Shown: one piece after another, positions 26,733 through 35,831 of the stretch
Position numbering within the stretch: position 1 is the stretch's first letter
How the letters are laid out: each line of letters begins with the position of its first letter
Source of the DNA: Streptomyces sp. NRRL F-5126
GTDB lineage: Bacteria; Actinomycetota; Actinomycetes; Streptomycetales; Streptomycetaceae
NCBI RefSeq assembly: GCF_000721265.1
Contig: NZ_JOFZ01000016.1
Coordinates: forward strand, 124,001 to 188,000
DNA: 64,000 nt
Direction: 5' to 3'
Notes under the pieces: model-generated
The model's database searches: none
Told to the model about the DNA's origin: nothing
Seen by the model: the letters and a program-made list of their open reading frames with translations, nothing else
Translations under genes and position numbers: made by a program

Positions 26733-27665
26733 ATGACCAACTGCACGCCGGGACTGCTGACCGCCCACGACGGCGTCCAGATCGCCGGATACACCTGGCT
26801 CCCCGACGGCGGCAGGCCCAGGGCACTGGTCCAGATCGCGCACGGCGCCGCCGAACACGCTCTGCGCTACGAGCGGTTCGCCCAGCACCTCACGGCGCAC
26901 GGCTACGGCGTGCTCGCCACCGATCTGCGCGGCCACGGCGCGACCGCCACGTCCACCGGCGGCTTCGGCAGCGGCGGCGCGGACGGCGACAGCTGGCGCG
27001 CCGACGTCGACGACCTGCGGACGGCGGGCGGCAAGGCGCGCACGCTCTTCCCCGGCGTGCCGCTCTTCCTGCTCGGGCACAGCATGGGGTCGATGCTGGC
27101 CAGGGACTACGCCCAGGAATACCCGGACGATCTGGCCGGCCTGATCCTCACCGGGACGTTCCGCTCGCTGCCCGGCTGCGAGATCGCGGAGACGGCCGTA
27201 CGCCTCGAACTGGAGGCCGCCGAGGAGGGGCGGGACGCGCGGTCGTCCTTCCTCTCGGACCTCTTCGCCTCGCTCAACGACCCGTACGAGCACCGCACCG
27301 GGTTCGAGTGGCTCTCGCGCGACGAGGCGGAGGTCGACGCTTACGCGGCGGACGAGCGGTGCGGCTTCCCCTTCTCCGCCGGCCTCGCGCTCGACTGGGT
27401 GCTCGGCGTACGCAAGATCAATGATCCGCGCGCGCTGGCGGCCGTCCCGGCCGACCTGCCCGTGCACGTGGCGGTCGGCGACCAGGACCCGTGCCACCAG
27501 CGGATGACCCTCGTGTACGAGCTGCTCGAGGACTTCCGCTACCGCGGCATGACCGACCTGACCTGGAAGGCGTACCCCGGGGCACGGCACGAGATCCTCA
27601 ACGAGACCAACCGCGACGAGGTGATGAGGGATCTCACCGACTGGCTGGACGAGCGGGTGCTGTGA
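26733..27665 (+). CDS. Alpha/beta hydrolase, monoacylglycerol-lipase/lysophospholipase-like
   Basis: 310 residues, ATG start. The nucleophile elbow is G-H-S-M-G at 115-119 (Ser117). Upstream oxyanion region I-A-H-G-A-A-E-H and T-D-L-R-G-H-G fit the serine aminopeptidase S33/lysophospholipase group. The late G-D-Q-D-P holds the acid, and Y-P-G-A-R-H-E supplies the catalytic His. It begins 76 bases after cvnD on the same strand and may or may not be cotranscribed. The true ester substrate is unknown. Confidence 0.92.
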   Translation: MTNCTPGLLTAHDGVQIAGYTWLPDGGRPRALVQIAHGAAEHALRYERFAQHLTAHGYGVLATDLRGHGATATSTGGFGSGGADGDSWRADVDDLRTAGGKARTLFPGVPLFLLGHSMGSMLARDYAQEYPDDLAGLILTGTFRSLPGCEIAETAVRLELEAAEEGRDARSSFLSDLFASLNDPYEHRTGFEWLSRDEAEVDAYAADERCGFPFSAGLALDWVLGVRKINDPRALAAVPADLPVHVAVGDQDPCHQRMTLVYELLEDFRYRGMTDLTWKAYPGARHEILNETNRDEVMRDLTDWLDERVL

Positions 27666-27700
27666 GGAGGTGGGTCCGGACGCCGGGCCCACCCCGCCTC
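27664..27700. terminator. Hairpin after the hydrolase gene
   Basis: GAGGAGGTGGGTCCGG and CCGGGCCCACCCCGCCTC can pair over most of their length around an ACG loop. The structure overlaps the hydrolase stop codon and lies seven bases from the convergent DinB-type gene, so it likely serves both. Confidence 0.6.
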
Positions 27701-27707
27701 TCTCCGG

Positions 27708-28220
27708 CTACCGCCGCTCGAGGGCCCCGCGGACGAAGGCGGCCTGGCCCGCGTGCTGGAGGTCGTCCGCCATCACGCTCACGAGCCGCACGCCCAGCGT
27801 GACCGCGGGTGTCCAGGAGTCGTCGACGACGCGCTCGAAGTCCGCGTCCCCGAGCGTGCGCAGGTGGGCGACCGTCCTGTCGTGCACGGCGTCGTGGTAG
27901 CCGGCGAGCAGCTCGGCCGAGACGCCGCTGACGGACGCCACATCCCGAGAGGAGTGGCCGTAGCCGGTGGCACCCGGCTTGAACGGCAGGTCGAACCGGT
28001 CGGACCAGCCGTCCGACGTCCACACCTGTTGCGACCCGGCCGCGTCGGCCATGTGATCGTCCTGGACCCGGGTGAGGTGCCAGACCAGCCACGTGATCGA
28101 GTTCGCGCCCTGGTCGAGCCGGGTGGCCAGGTCCTCGGGGCTCAGCCCGTCCACCGCTTCGTGCACCACCTCCCGGATCCGGCCGAAACCGTCGATGAGC
28201 AGGTCCGTGCTTACGGGCAT
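27708..28220 (-). CDS. DinB-family (DUF664) protein
   Basis: 170 residues from ATG 28220; the frame remains open upstream but that stretch crosses the tRNA gene. The four-helix DinB fold is suggested by W-L-V-W-H-L-T-R-V-Q-D-D-H (first metal His) and by D-D-L-Q-H-A-G-Q-A-A-F-V-R-G near the end. Many such actinobacterial proteins are mycothiol-dependent transferases or detoxification enzymes, yet most are untested. The tRNA-Pro gene lies upstream on the other strand. Confidence 0.88.
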   Translation of the reverse strand: MPVSTDLLIDGFGRIREVVHEAVDGLSPEDLATRLDQGANSITWLVWHLTRVQDDHMADAAGSQQVWTSDGWSDRFDLPFKPGATGYGHSSRDVASVSGVSAELLAGYHDAVHDRTVAHLRTLGDADFERVVDDSWTPAVTLGVRLVSVMADDLQHAGQAAFVRGALERR

Positions 28221-28407
28221 GGCGTGGTCCTCTCCATAACGCGTCCGGGGTGTCCCGGACCAGCTTCCCCCGCGGCGCCGTCCGATGCCCGCTGTGGCGG
28301 GCCCTTGGCAGGTCGCACATGACCAGGGTGTTCGTGACCAGGCACGTGAGTGCGGTATTGTTCTCTTGCACGTTCGGCCGGGGGAAAACCCCAGGTCATG
28401 CGGGCAT

Positions 28408-28481
<74 letters not shown>

Positions 28482-28496
28482 CTGGAGACAGTCGCA

Positions 28497-28541
28497 GATC
28501 GAGGGCCGGCTTCGGAGTGACTCCGAAGTCGGCCCTCGATC
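28497..28541 (+). terminator. Perfect long hairpin after tRNA-Pro copy 1
   Basis: GATCGAGGGCCG with CTTCGGAGT on the left pairs with ACTCCGAAG and CGGCCCTCGATC on the right, with one internal mismatch. GTTT follows. It starts 16 bases after the tRNA and should end its transcript. Confidence 0.8.
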
Positions 28542-28577
28542 GTTTCCCGGCAGCCGCACAGCGACCCGCGCCGATGC

Positions 28578-30422
28578 TCAACGGGGCGGGCGGCGGGCGT
28601 TCTGCGCGGTGCCCGCGGCGTTGTCGAGCACCTCGTCCAGCGTGGTCGCAGCCATGATCAGGGCCAGGTGTGTGAAGGCCTGCGGGAAGTTGCCGAGCTG
28701 CTCCCCGGAGGGGCCGACCTCCTCGGCGAACAGGCCGACGTGGTTGGCGTAGGTGAGCATCTTCTCGAAGGCGTAGCGGGCCCGTTGCCGGCGTCCGGCG
28801 CGGGCGAGCGCGTCGACGTGCAGGAAGCTGCACAGGTTGAACGTGCCCTCTGACCCGCGCAGGCCGTCGGGTGAGGCCGCCGGGTCGTAGCGGTGGACCA
28901 GGCTGTCGCGGACCAGCGTGCGGTCGATGGCGTCGAGGGTGGACAGCCACGCGGGGTCCCTGGGCGGCAGCAGGCCGACCCGGGGGATGAGCAGCAGGGA
29001 CGCGTCGAGCACGTCGCTGCCGTAGTGCTGGACGAGACCGCGCTGGTGCTCGCTCCAGCCGCGCGTCATGACCTGTTCCAGTACGGAGTCGCGAGTGCGC
29101 CGCCACAGCTCGATGTCGGCGGGGCGGCTGAAGTCCTGCGCGAGTGTGAGTCCGCGGTCGAAGGCGACCCACGTCATGACCCGGCTGTACGTGAAGTCCT
29201 GGCGTCCGCCGCGGGTCTCCCAGATGCCCTCGTCGGGCCGGTCCCAGGTCCCCGCGAGCCAGTCCAGGGTCGCCGCGGCGGCCTTCCAGGCGTGGTAGCC
29301 GGCCTGGATGCCGGCCGTGCGGGCCTCGGCCAGCGCGTAGAACGCCTCACCGTAGATGTCGAGTTGGAGCTGGTCCATGGCGGCGTTGCCGACCCGGACC
29401 GGGTACGAGCGGCGGTAGCCCTCGAAGTGTTCGAGCACCTCCTCCTGAAGGTCGGGGGCGCCGTCGACCCGGTACATGATCTGCAGGCGTTCGCCCGGCA
29501 GGTCGAGCCGGTCGCGCAGGCGGTCGCCGAGCCAGCCGGTGAAGGCGGCCGTCTCCTCCACGAACCCGAGGTCGAGCAGGGCGCGCACCGACAGGGAGGC
29601 GTCGCGGATCCAGGTGTAGCGGTAGTCCCAGTTGCGTTCCCCGCCGATCTGCTCGGGCAGGCCGGTGGTGGCGGCGGCGACCGGGGCGCCGGTGGGCGCG
29701 TAGGTCAGGAGCTTGAGGGTGATGGCGGAGCGGTGCACCATGTCGGGCCAGCGGCCGCGGTAGGTGGAGGTGCGCACCCAGTCCTGCCAGAAGTTCACCG
29801 CGTCCCACAGCTGCTCGGTCAGGCCCTCGACGGTCGGCGGCGCGGGGGCGTCGCCGCCGGCGCAGGCGGTGAGCACGGCGCCGGCGGCCTGGCCCGCGTC
29901 CAGGGTCACGCGACCCCGGGCGTCATCACCCGAACGCTCCAGCGGGAACGTGGCCTGGAGGTGGACGGCGGCGCCGGCCGTGCGAAAGGCCGCGCTGTCC
30001 TGCCCCAGGGTCAGTTCGTGCGGAGTGCGCCCGTAGTCGAAGCGCGGGCGGCAGTCGAGGGTGAAGTCGACCGTGCCGCGCACCGCCCGGGCCACGCGGA
30101 TCACCGTGTGCCGGTCGGTGGCGGGTCCCGAGGGGTTGGGCGGCATCCAGTCGAGGACCTCGCCGACTCCTCGGGGCGACATGAAGCGCGTGACCAGGAC
30201 GGCGGTGTCCGGGTAGTACAGCTGCCGGCACGTCGCCTCCGGCTCGTCGGACGCCAGGCTGAACCAGCCGCCCCGGTCGTGGTCGAGCAGGGCCGCGAAG
30301 ATGCTGGGCGAGTCGAAGCGGGGTGACGTGAACCAGTCCAGCACGCCCTTGCCGGAGACGAGGGCAGTGGTCTGGAGGTCGCCCACGAGGCCGTGGTCGG
30401 CGATGGGCGGATAGCGGTCCAT
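28578..30422 (-). CDS. GH15 glycoside hydrolase (glucoamylase/trehalase-like)
   Basis: 614 residues, ATG start. The N-terminal beta domain opens with [11 protein letters not shown] and [14 protein letters not shown]. The alpha/alpha barrel contains [22 protein letters not shown] (general acid Glu) and [11 protein letters not shown] (base Glu). No signal peptide is seen, so the enzyme is cytoplasmic. In actinobacteria this group includes trehalases as well as glucan-1,4-alpha-glucosidases; the substrate is not resolved. Confidence 0.93.
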   Translation of the reverse strand: MDRYPPIADHGLVGDLQTTALVSGKGVLDWFTSPRFDSPSIFAALLDHDRGGWFSLASDEPEATCRQLYYPDTAVLVTRFMSPRGVGEVLDWMPPNPSGPATDRHTVIRVARAVRGTVDFTLDCRPRFDYGRTPHELTLGQDSAAFRTAGAAVHLQATFPLERSGDDARGRVTLDAGQAAGAVLTACAGGDAPAPPTVEGLTEQLWDAVNFWQDWVRTSTYRGRWPDMVHRSAITLKLLTYAPTGAPVAAATTGLPEQIGGERNWDYRYTWIRDASLSVRALLDLGFVEETAAFTGWLGDRLRDRLDLPGERLQIMYRVDGAPDLQEEVLEHFEGYRRSYPVRVGNAAMDQLQLDIYGEAFYALAEARTAGIQAGYHAWKAAAATLDWLAGTWDRPDEGIWETRGGRQDFTYSRVMTWVAFDRGLTLAQDFSRPADIELWRRTRDSVLEQVMTRGWSEHQRGLVQHYGSDVLDASLLLIPRVGLLPPRDPAWLSTLDAIDRTLVRDSLVHRYDPAASPDGLRGSEGTFNLCSFLHVDALARAGRRQRARYAFEKMLTYANHVGLFAEEVGPSGEQLGNFPQAFTHLALIMAATTLDEVLDNAAGTAQNARRPPR

Positions 30423-30619
30423 GGTCGCTCGCTTCGGTGTGGGCGGATGGCACGGCTTTCGGGGCCACGATAGGCGGGGCGGGGGAGAAGCGCAGCGGGG
30501 CCGGTGCGGAAACCTCGCTCGCCGATGTTTGATTGTGTTTTATTGTTCGCGATATTGACGACTTATCCAACAGATAGGCACGCTGTCTCGCATCACTCCG
30601 GAGTGAAGGGGTCTCAGCC
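30423..30619. promoter_or_regulatory. Divergent promoter gap with an AT-rich patch
   Basis: This 197-base gap separates the GH15 and GH59 genes. Bases 30523-30575 are strikingly AT-rich for this genome (they include TTGATTGTGTTTTATTG), as expected for a promoter or operator of the secreted enzyme. AAGGGG at 30606-30611 is the ribosome site for the GTG at 30620. Confidence 0.45.
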
Positions 30620-33403
30620 GTGCCCATAGCGCTGAAGCATGTACGGAATCTGATCCCCCTGTGGATCCTCGCGCTGCTCGCCGCCTTGCTGGTGGCGAGC
30701 ACGGCCCCCGCCCACGCGGACTCCGCCACGTCGATCAGCGTCGACGGGAGCAAGGGCGGACGCACCTTCGACGGCATCGGCGCGATCAGCGGAGGAGGCG
30801 GCAACTCCCGTCTGCTGACGGACTACCCGGCCGCCCAGCGCAACCAGATCCTCGACTACCTCTTCAAGCCGGGCTACGGCGCCGGCCTGCAGTTGCTGAA
30901 GCTGGAGATCGGCGGCGACGCCAACTCCACCGACGGCTCCGAGCCGTCGATCGAGCACAGCAAGGGCAGCGTCAACTGCGACGCCGGGTACGAGTTCTGG
31001 CTGGCGAAGCAGGCGCAGAAGCGCAACCCGGACATCGGCCTGTACGGGCTGGCGTGGTCGGCGCCCGGCTGGATCAAGGGCGGCTTCTGGTCCACCGACA
31101 CCATCCACTACCTCATCACGTGGCTGGGCTGCGCCAAGCAGCACGGCCTGGACATCAAGTACCTCGGCGGCTGGAACGAGCGCGGCCACGACGCCGACTG
31201 GTACGTGCAGCTGCGCTCCGCGCTGAACGACGCGGGCTACTCCAAGATCAAGATCGTCGCCGACGACAGCGGCTGGGACGTCGCGGACGACATGGCCAAG
31301 GACAAGGCGTTCAACGACGCGGTCTCCATCATCGGCGCGCACTACCCCTGCCAGGGCGACGGCGGACCGGCGACGAGCTGCTCCAGCACGAAGACCGCGC
31401 AGGACAACGGCAAGCCGCTGTGGGCCAGCGAGAACGGTTCGCAGGACATGAACACGGGCGCCCCGGCGCTGATCCGCTCCATCACCCGCGGGTACGTCGA
31501 CGCGAAGATGACGAGCTACTTCAACTGGCCCCTGATCGCCGCGATCTACCCGAACCTGCCGTACTCCACGGTCGGCCTGGCCACCGCGGGCTCGCCCTGG
31601 TCAGGGCACTACGGCATCGGAGAGAACACCTGGGCGACCGCGCAGGTCACCCAGTTCGCCAAGCCCGGCTGGAAGTTCATCGACGCCGGATCGGGCCACC
31701 TCGGCGGCTCCGAGTCCAACGGCAGCTACGTGACGCTGAAGTCGCCGGACGGCAAGGACTACTCCACCGTGCTGGAGACCACCACGGCCACCGCGGCGCA
31801 GACCGCGAACTTCACGGTCGGCGGCGGCCTGTCACGCGGCACCGTCCACGTCTGGGCCACCGACGTCAACCACCCGGACCCGGCAACGGACTTCGTCCAC
31901 ACGCAGGACATCACCCCCTCGTCCAACGGCACATACGCGCTGACCATGAAGCCCGGATACATCTACACGGTCACCACGACCACAGGACAGGGCAAGGGGA
32001 CCGCCACCGCGCCCGCCGCGCACCCGCTGTCGCTCCCCTACAAGGACGACTTCGACCGCGACGCGGCAGGCACCGAGGCACGGTACGTCTCCGACATGCA
32101 GGGGTCGTTCGAGGTGCAGAAGTGCACCGCGGGACGCCGCGGGATGTGCCTGCAGCAGATGGCGCCGGTCAAGCCGATCGAATGGCAGGACGACTCCGAT
32201 GCCTTCACACTCGTCGGTGACCCGTCGTGGACGAACTACTCCATGCACTCCGACGTCGAACTCGCCAAGCCTGGCACCGTCGAACTCATCGGCCGCGCCG
32301 GGAAGCAGAACCGCCCCCAGTCCCACCAGCAGGGCTACTACTTCCGCATCAGCGACACCGGCGCATGGACGATCTTCAAGAGCGACGCCGACGGGAAACA
32401 CACCGTCCTGACGAGGTCGGCCACCGCACCGCTCGGCACCGGCAGGTGGCACCGGCTGGGGCTGTCGTTCAGCGGATCGCGGATCACCGCCTCCGTCGAC
32501 GGCAAGAGCATCGGCGTGGTGGACGACAGCAGCTACAGCGCCGGACAGGGCGGGCTCGGGCTCACCTCGTACGACACCGACCAGTTCGACAACCTCTCCT
32601 TCACCAAGGTCCGCGCAGCCAGGCCGACGGCCGCGCTGGCCGTCACACCGTCGGCCAAGAGCGTGCGGCGAGGCAAGACACTGACCGTCACCACCACCGT
32701 CTCGGTGCCCAAGCGCGCCAAGGCGGCCGAAGGCGTCAACATCAGCCTCGACGCGCCCGGCTTCACCTTCGACGCGCAGCCGCAGGTGTTCGGCTCGATC
32801 AGGCCAGGCGGCAGCGCGTCGGCCTCCTGGCAGCTGACGGCGCCCACCGACAAGGCGTCCACCGCGACGATCAGCGCCACCGCCACCTTCGCGCAGGGCG
32901 GCGTGGCGCAGTGGCTGCGGCAGGACGCGCAGGTGGCGGTCACCAACCCGCCCCCGCCTTCCGGTGTCAATGACGTCAGCGACCTCGACTTCGTCGCGTC
33001 GACGAACGGCTGGGGCCCGGTCGAGCGTGACGAGTCCGTGGGCGGCACCAACGCGGGGGACGGTGGGCCGCTCACCATCAACGGCACCGTGTACCCGAAG
33101 GGACTGGGCACGAACTCGGTCAGCGACGTCACCGTCTACCTCGGCGGCAACTGCTCGAAGTTCACCTCCACGGTAGGCAATGACGACGACGCGGGCAGCT
33201 CGGGTTCCATGACGTTCAGCGTGCTGGGCGACGGCAGGACCCTGGCGGCCACGAAGACGATCAAGGGAGGCGACCCCGCGCAGCAGCTCACGGCCGACCT
33301 CACCGGCGTAGGGACCCTCGACCTCGTGGTCGGCGACGCCGGTGACGGCAACGCCTACGACCACGGGGACTGGGCCGCGCCGACCCTCACCTGCTCGGGC
33401 TGA
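30620..33403 (+). CDS. Secreted GH59 galactocerebrosidase-like enzyme with C-terminal NPCBM
   Basis: 927 residues from GTG 30620. A Sec signal (I-P-L-W-I-L-A-L-L-A-A-L-L, ending A-H-A) is followed by a GH59-type barrel with F-D-G-I-G-A-I-S-G-G-G-G-N-S-R-L-L and K-L-E-I-G-G-D-A-N-S-T-D-G. G-G-W-N-E-R (probable acid/base Glu) and W-A-S-E-N-G-S-Q (probable nucleophile) come next. A laminin/lectin-like sandwich lies at about 475-665, an Ig-like module follows, and an NPCBM-type domain ends the protein (about 780-927). GH59 removes galactose from galactosylceramide-like glycolipids or related beta-galactosides; the natural substrate is unknown. Confidence 0.88.
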   Translation: MPIALKHVRNLIPLWILALLAALLVASTAPAHADSATSISVDGSKGGRTFDGIGAISGGGGNSRLLTDYPAAQRNQILDYLFKPGYGAGLQLLKLEIGGDANSTDGSEPSIEHSKGSVNCDAGYEFWLAKQAQKRNPDIGLYGLAWSAPGWIKGGFWSTDTIHYLITWLGCAKQHGLDIKYLGGWNERGHDADWYVQLRSALNDAGYSKIKIVADDSGWDVADDMAKDKAFNDAVSIIGAHYPCQGDGGPATSCSSTKTAQDNGKPLWASENGSQDMNTGAPALIRSITRGYVDAKMTSYFNWPLIAAIYPNLPYSTVGLATAGSPWSGHYGIGENTWATAQVTQFAKPGWKFIDAGSGHLGGSESNGSYVTLKSPDGKDYSTVLETTTATAAQTANFTVGGGLSRGTVHVWATDVNHPDPATDFVHTQDITPSSNGTYALTMKPGYIYTVTTTTGQGKGTATAPAAHPLSLPYKDDFDRDAAGTEARYVSDMQGSFEVQKCTAGRRGMCLQQMAPVKPIEWQDDSDAFTLVGDPSWTNYSMHSDVELAKPGTVELIGRAGKQNRPQSHQQGYYFRISDTGAWTIFKSDADGKHTVLTRSATAPLGTGRWHRLGLSFSGSRITASVDGKSIGVVDDSSYSAGQGGLGLTSYDTDQFDNLSFTKVRAARPTAALAVTPSAKSVRRGKTLTVTTTVSVPKRAKAAEGVNISLDAPGFTFDAQPQVFGSIRPGGSASASWQLTAPTDKASTATISATATFAQGGVAQWLRQDAQVAVTNPPPPSGVNDVSDLDFVASTNGWGPVERDESVGGTNAGDGGPLTINGTVYPKGLGTNSVSDVTVYLGGNCSKFTSTVGNDDDAGSSGSMTFSVLGDGRTLAATKTIKGGDPAQQLTADLTGVGTLDLVVGDAGDGNAYDHGDWAAPTLTCSG

Positions 33404-33444
33404 GCCGGGCCCGGTCGGTGGGGCCGGGCCCGGCTCAGCCCGAG
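33394..33444. terminator. Bidirectional terminator overlapping both stop codons
   Basis: CTCGGGCTGAGCCGGGCCC (33394-33412) is the exact reverse complement of the arm ending at 33444, leaving a short GC-rich loop. The left arm spans the GH59 stop and the right arm spans the GntR gene stop, so one element closes both convergent genes. Confidence 0.8.
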
Positions 33445-34172
33445 GCGTCGTCGAATCGCAGCTTCGACGTGATGCGGTAGCGGTCGCCCCGGTAGAACGA
33501 CTGGGCCAGCTCCACGACGCGGCCGAGCACGTCGCGGGTGGTGCGTTCGACACGGAGCACGGGCGCGTACACGGAGACCCCGAGCAGCTCGGCCTGCTCG
33601 GGGTTCGTGACGGTCGGCTCCAAGGTCTGCAGGGCGTCGCGGACACGGATGTCGAAGCGCTCCCTCAGCAGCTGGTAGAAGTTTCCCTGCTCCAGGTCGG
33701 CCGCGGTGAGCGTCGGGACGAGCGCGGCCGGGAGCTCCAGGTGCTCGATGGCCATCGGCTCGTCGTCCACGAGGCGCACCCGGGTGACGCGCCGCACCGG
33801 CTCGTCGGGCGCCATCTCGAGCCGCTGGGCGCGCGTCGGCCCGGCCTGCGTGGTGCGGAAGGAGACGATCCGGCTCGTCCAGTGGCCCTCGGCGGGCGGC
33901 ACGGCCATGCCGTTGGTGGTCGTGCCCGCCAGCTCCTGGGTGACCTTGTGCGGGCTGGTGAACGTGCCCTGGCCGTGCCTGCGTACCAGCAGCCCGCTGT
34001 GGATCAGCTCCTCGACCGCGGCACGGACCGTGGGCCGGGACACGCCGAGTTCGAGGGCGAGATCGCGCTCGGACGCCAGCCCCGTGCCGGGCCCCGCGCT
34101 CTCGATGATGTCGACCAGATGGCGGCGGACCAGGTCCCTCTTCGCCGTGGCCGGTCGTCGGACCGTCGGCAT
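33435..34172 (-). CDS. GntR-family regulator, HutC/UTRA (DasR-like) subgroup
   Basis: 245 residues from ATG 34172, preceded by AGGGAGG; a GTG at 34202 would overlap the hexosaminidase stop but has no ribosome site. The winged helix shows L-A-S-E-R-D-L-A-L-E-L-G-V-S-R-P-T-V-R-A-A. The UTRA effector domain has F-Y-Q-L-L-R-E-R-F and V-L-R-V-E-R-T-T-R-D. It closes the importer/GH20 operon and probably binds the ACCAnTGGT sites at 39041 and 39150, sensing an imported amino sugar or its phosphate (inference). Confidence 0.92.
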   Translation of the reverse strand: MPTVRRPATAKRDLVRRHLVDIIESAGPGTGLASERDLALELGVSRPTVRAAVEELIHSGLLVRRHGQGTFTSPHKVTQELAGTTTNGMAVPPAEGHWTSRIVSFRTTQAGPTRAQRLEMAPDEPVRRVTRVRLVDDEPMAIEHLELPAALVPTLTAADLEQGNFYQLLRERFDIRVRDALQTLEPTVTNPEQAELLGVSVYAPVLRVERTTRDVLGRVVELAQSFYRGDRYRITSKLRFDDASG

Positions 34173-34198
34173 GCCGGCCTCCCTGCGCTGGGTGCTGC

Positions 34199-35707
34199 TC
34201 ACCGCTTCATCCTCTCAGCCGCCTCGCCCGGCCGTTGCCACCGAGGCCCCGGGCCCGCGAGGGCGCCGATCGAGCGCAGCACGCCGAGGTGCGCCGGAAG
34301 CCGTGAGCGGAACGCCGCGAAACCGGGGCGTTCGGCGCACCACGCGGCCTCGGCGAACGCGCACAGGCGCGGGTACGCGAGGTAGCGGACATGGTCGGGG
34401 GTCGGCGCGTACTCGGTCCACAACTGGGCCTGGACGGCGACCACTCCGGCCTGTCCGGGCCGCCGGATGTCGGCCGCGGGCAGGCCGCCGGCGAGCGGCT
34501 CGAACGCGTAGGCGTCGGCGAGCGTGGTCACGGGATGCCCGGGGGCGGGCGTCTCGTCGGGACCGTCGCTCTGGCGGTAGTCGAAGTACGTGGCGGTGTG
34601 GGGGGCCATGACGACCTGGTGCCCGCGGGCCACGGCCGTCGCGGCGTGCGCCGCGTCGAGCCACACCGTGAGGAGTGCGTCGGCCGGCAGGCGGCCCTTC
34701 GGCAGGCGCGACCCGTCGTCCCACACGGCGGTGCGCCGGCCGAGGCGCGTGAGATGCTCGTGCAAGCGGGCGACGAACCACGACCGCAGCAGCCTGGGGT
34801 CGTCCAGGCCCGCTTCCCGCGCGCGCAAGGCCGCGGCGGGGCTGCGCTCCCACTGGACGGTCGGGCACTCGTCGCCGCCGATGTGGACGACGGGGGAGGG
34901 GAAGATCTCCGCCACCTCGTCGAGGACGTCACGCAGGAAGTCCAGCGACCCGTCGTGCGGGGCGAGGACGTCCTCGCTGACACCCCATCCGTTCCACACC
35001 GTCACACCGCCCCGCGGATCGTTGCCGACGCCGGGATAGGCGGCGAGAGCGGCGCGTACGTGTCCTGGCATGTCGATCTCCGGGACGATCTCGACGCCGC
35101 GGGACGCCGCGTGCTCGACGAGCGCCACGAGGTCCTTCCTCGTGTAGTGGCCGGCGTGCACGGAGCCGTCGGGTTCGGTGCGCCGGGCGCCGATCTCCGT
35201 CAGGCGCGGCCGCGTCCCGACCTCGATGCGCCACCCCTGGTCGTCGGTGAGGTGCAGGTGCAGCACGTTGAGTTTGTGCAGGGCCAGTTCGTCGACGAAG
35301 GAACGCAGGAAGTCCAGGGGCATGAAGTGCCTGGCCACGTCGAGCAGCACACCGCGACGCGGCATCAGGGGCGCGTCGGCGATGTCGACGCACGGCCAGC
35401 CGCTGCCGTCCTCGTCCATCAGCAGGCGCAGCGTGTGCACCCCGTGCAGGAGCCCGGGGAGCGCCGGGGCGGTCAGGTCGAGCCCTCCGGGCGCCACCAC
35501 GAGGCGGTACGACTCGGGCGGGCCGCCCGGCCGCAGCGCGAGCCGCAGCGGGGTCCCTGCAAAGGACCGTGGACGCCCGGGGCCGAGGTGGTGGGCGAGC
35601 AGTTCGGCGGCGGGGCCCGCGCCGGGGCCGGCCTCCAGGCGGATGGACGGTGCGAGGGCCAGGCGGCCGGGCATCCGGCGCAGTCCGGCGGGCTGAGGGA
35701 TGATCAC
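34199..35707 (-). CDS. GH20 beta-N-acetylhexosaminidase
   Basis: 502 residues, ATG start. An N-terminal GH20b domain precedes the barrel, which contains M-P-R-R-G-V-L-L-D-V-A-R-H-F, H-L-H-L-T-D-D-Q-G-W-R and the catalytic pair V-H-I-G-G-D-E-C-P (Asp-Glu). W-T-E-Y closes the active site. It releases terminal GlcNAc or GalNAc from chitooligosaccharides or glycans. No signal peptide is seen, so it acts on sugars imported by the transporter encoded upstream in the same operon. Confidence 0.95.
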   Translation of the reverse strand: MIIPQPAGLRRMPGRLALAPSIRLEAGPGAGPAAELLAHHLGPGRPRSFAGTPLRLALRPGGPPESYRLVVAPGGLDLTAPALPGLLHGVHTLRLLMDEDGSGWPCVDIADAPLMPRRGVLLDVARHFMPLDFLRSFVDELALHKLNVLHLHLTDDQGWRIEVGTRPRLTEIGARRTEPDGSVHAGHYTRKDLVALVEHAASRGVEIVPEIDMPGHVRAALAAYPGVGNDPRGGVTVWNGWGVSEDVLAPHDGSLDFLRDVLDEVAEIFPSPVVHIGGDECPTVQWERSPAAALRAREAGLDDPRLLRSWFVARLHEHLTRLGRRTAVWDDGSRLPKGRLPADALLTVWLDAAHAATAVARGHQVVMAPHTATYFDYRQSDGPDETPAPGHPVTTLADAYAFEPLAGGLPAADIRRPGQAGVVAVQAQLWTEYAPTPDHVRYLAYPRLCAFAEAAWCAERPGFAAFRSRLPAHLGVLRSIGALAGPGPRWQRPGEAAERMKR

Positions 35708-35831
35708 GAGGGCTTCCTCCGGTGACGCGCGTGCGTACGGTGGCGTGGGCAGCGGGCTCTTCCCGCCGCGGGCGGTCCGTGCGCCCGGTGGTCGTGCGCC
35801 CGGCGGCCGCGGTTCATGGCGCGTGCGTGCG

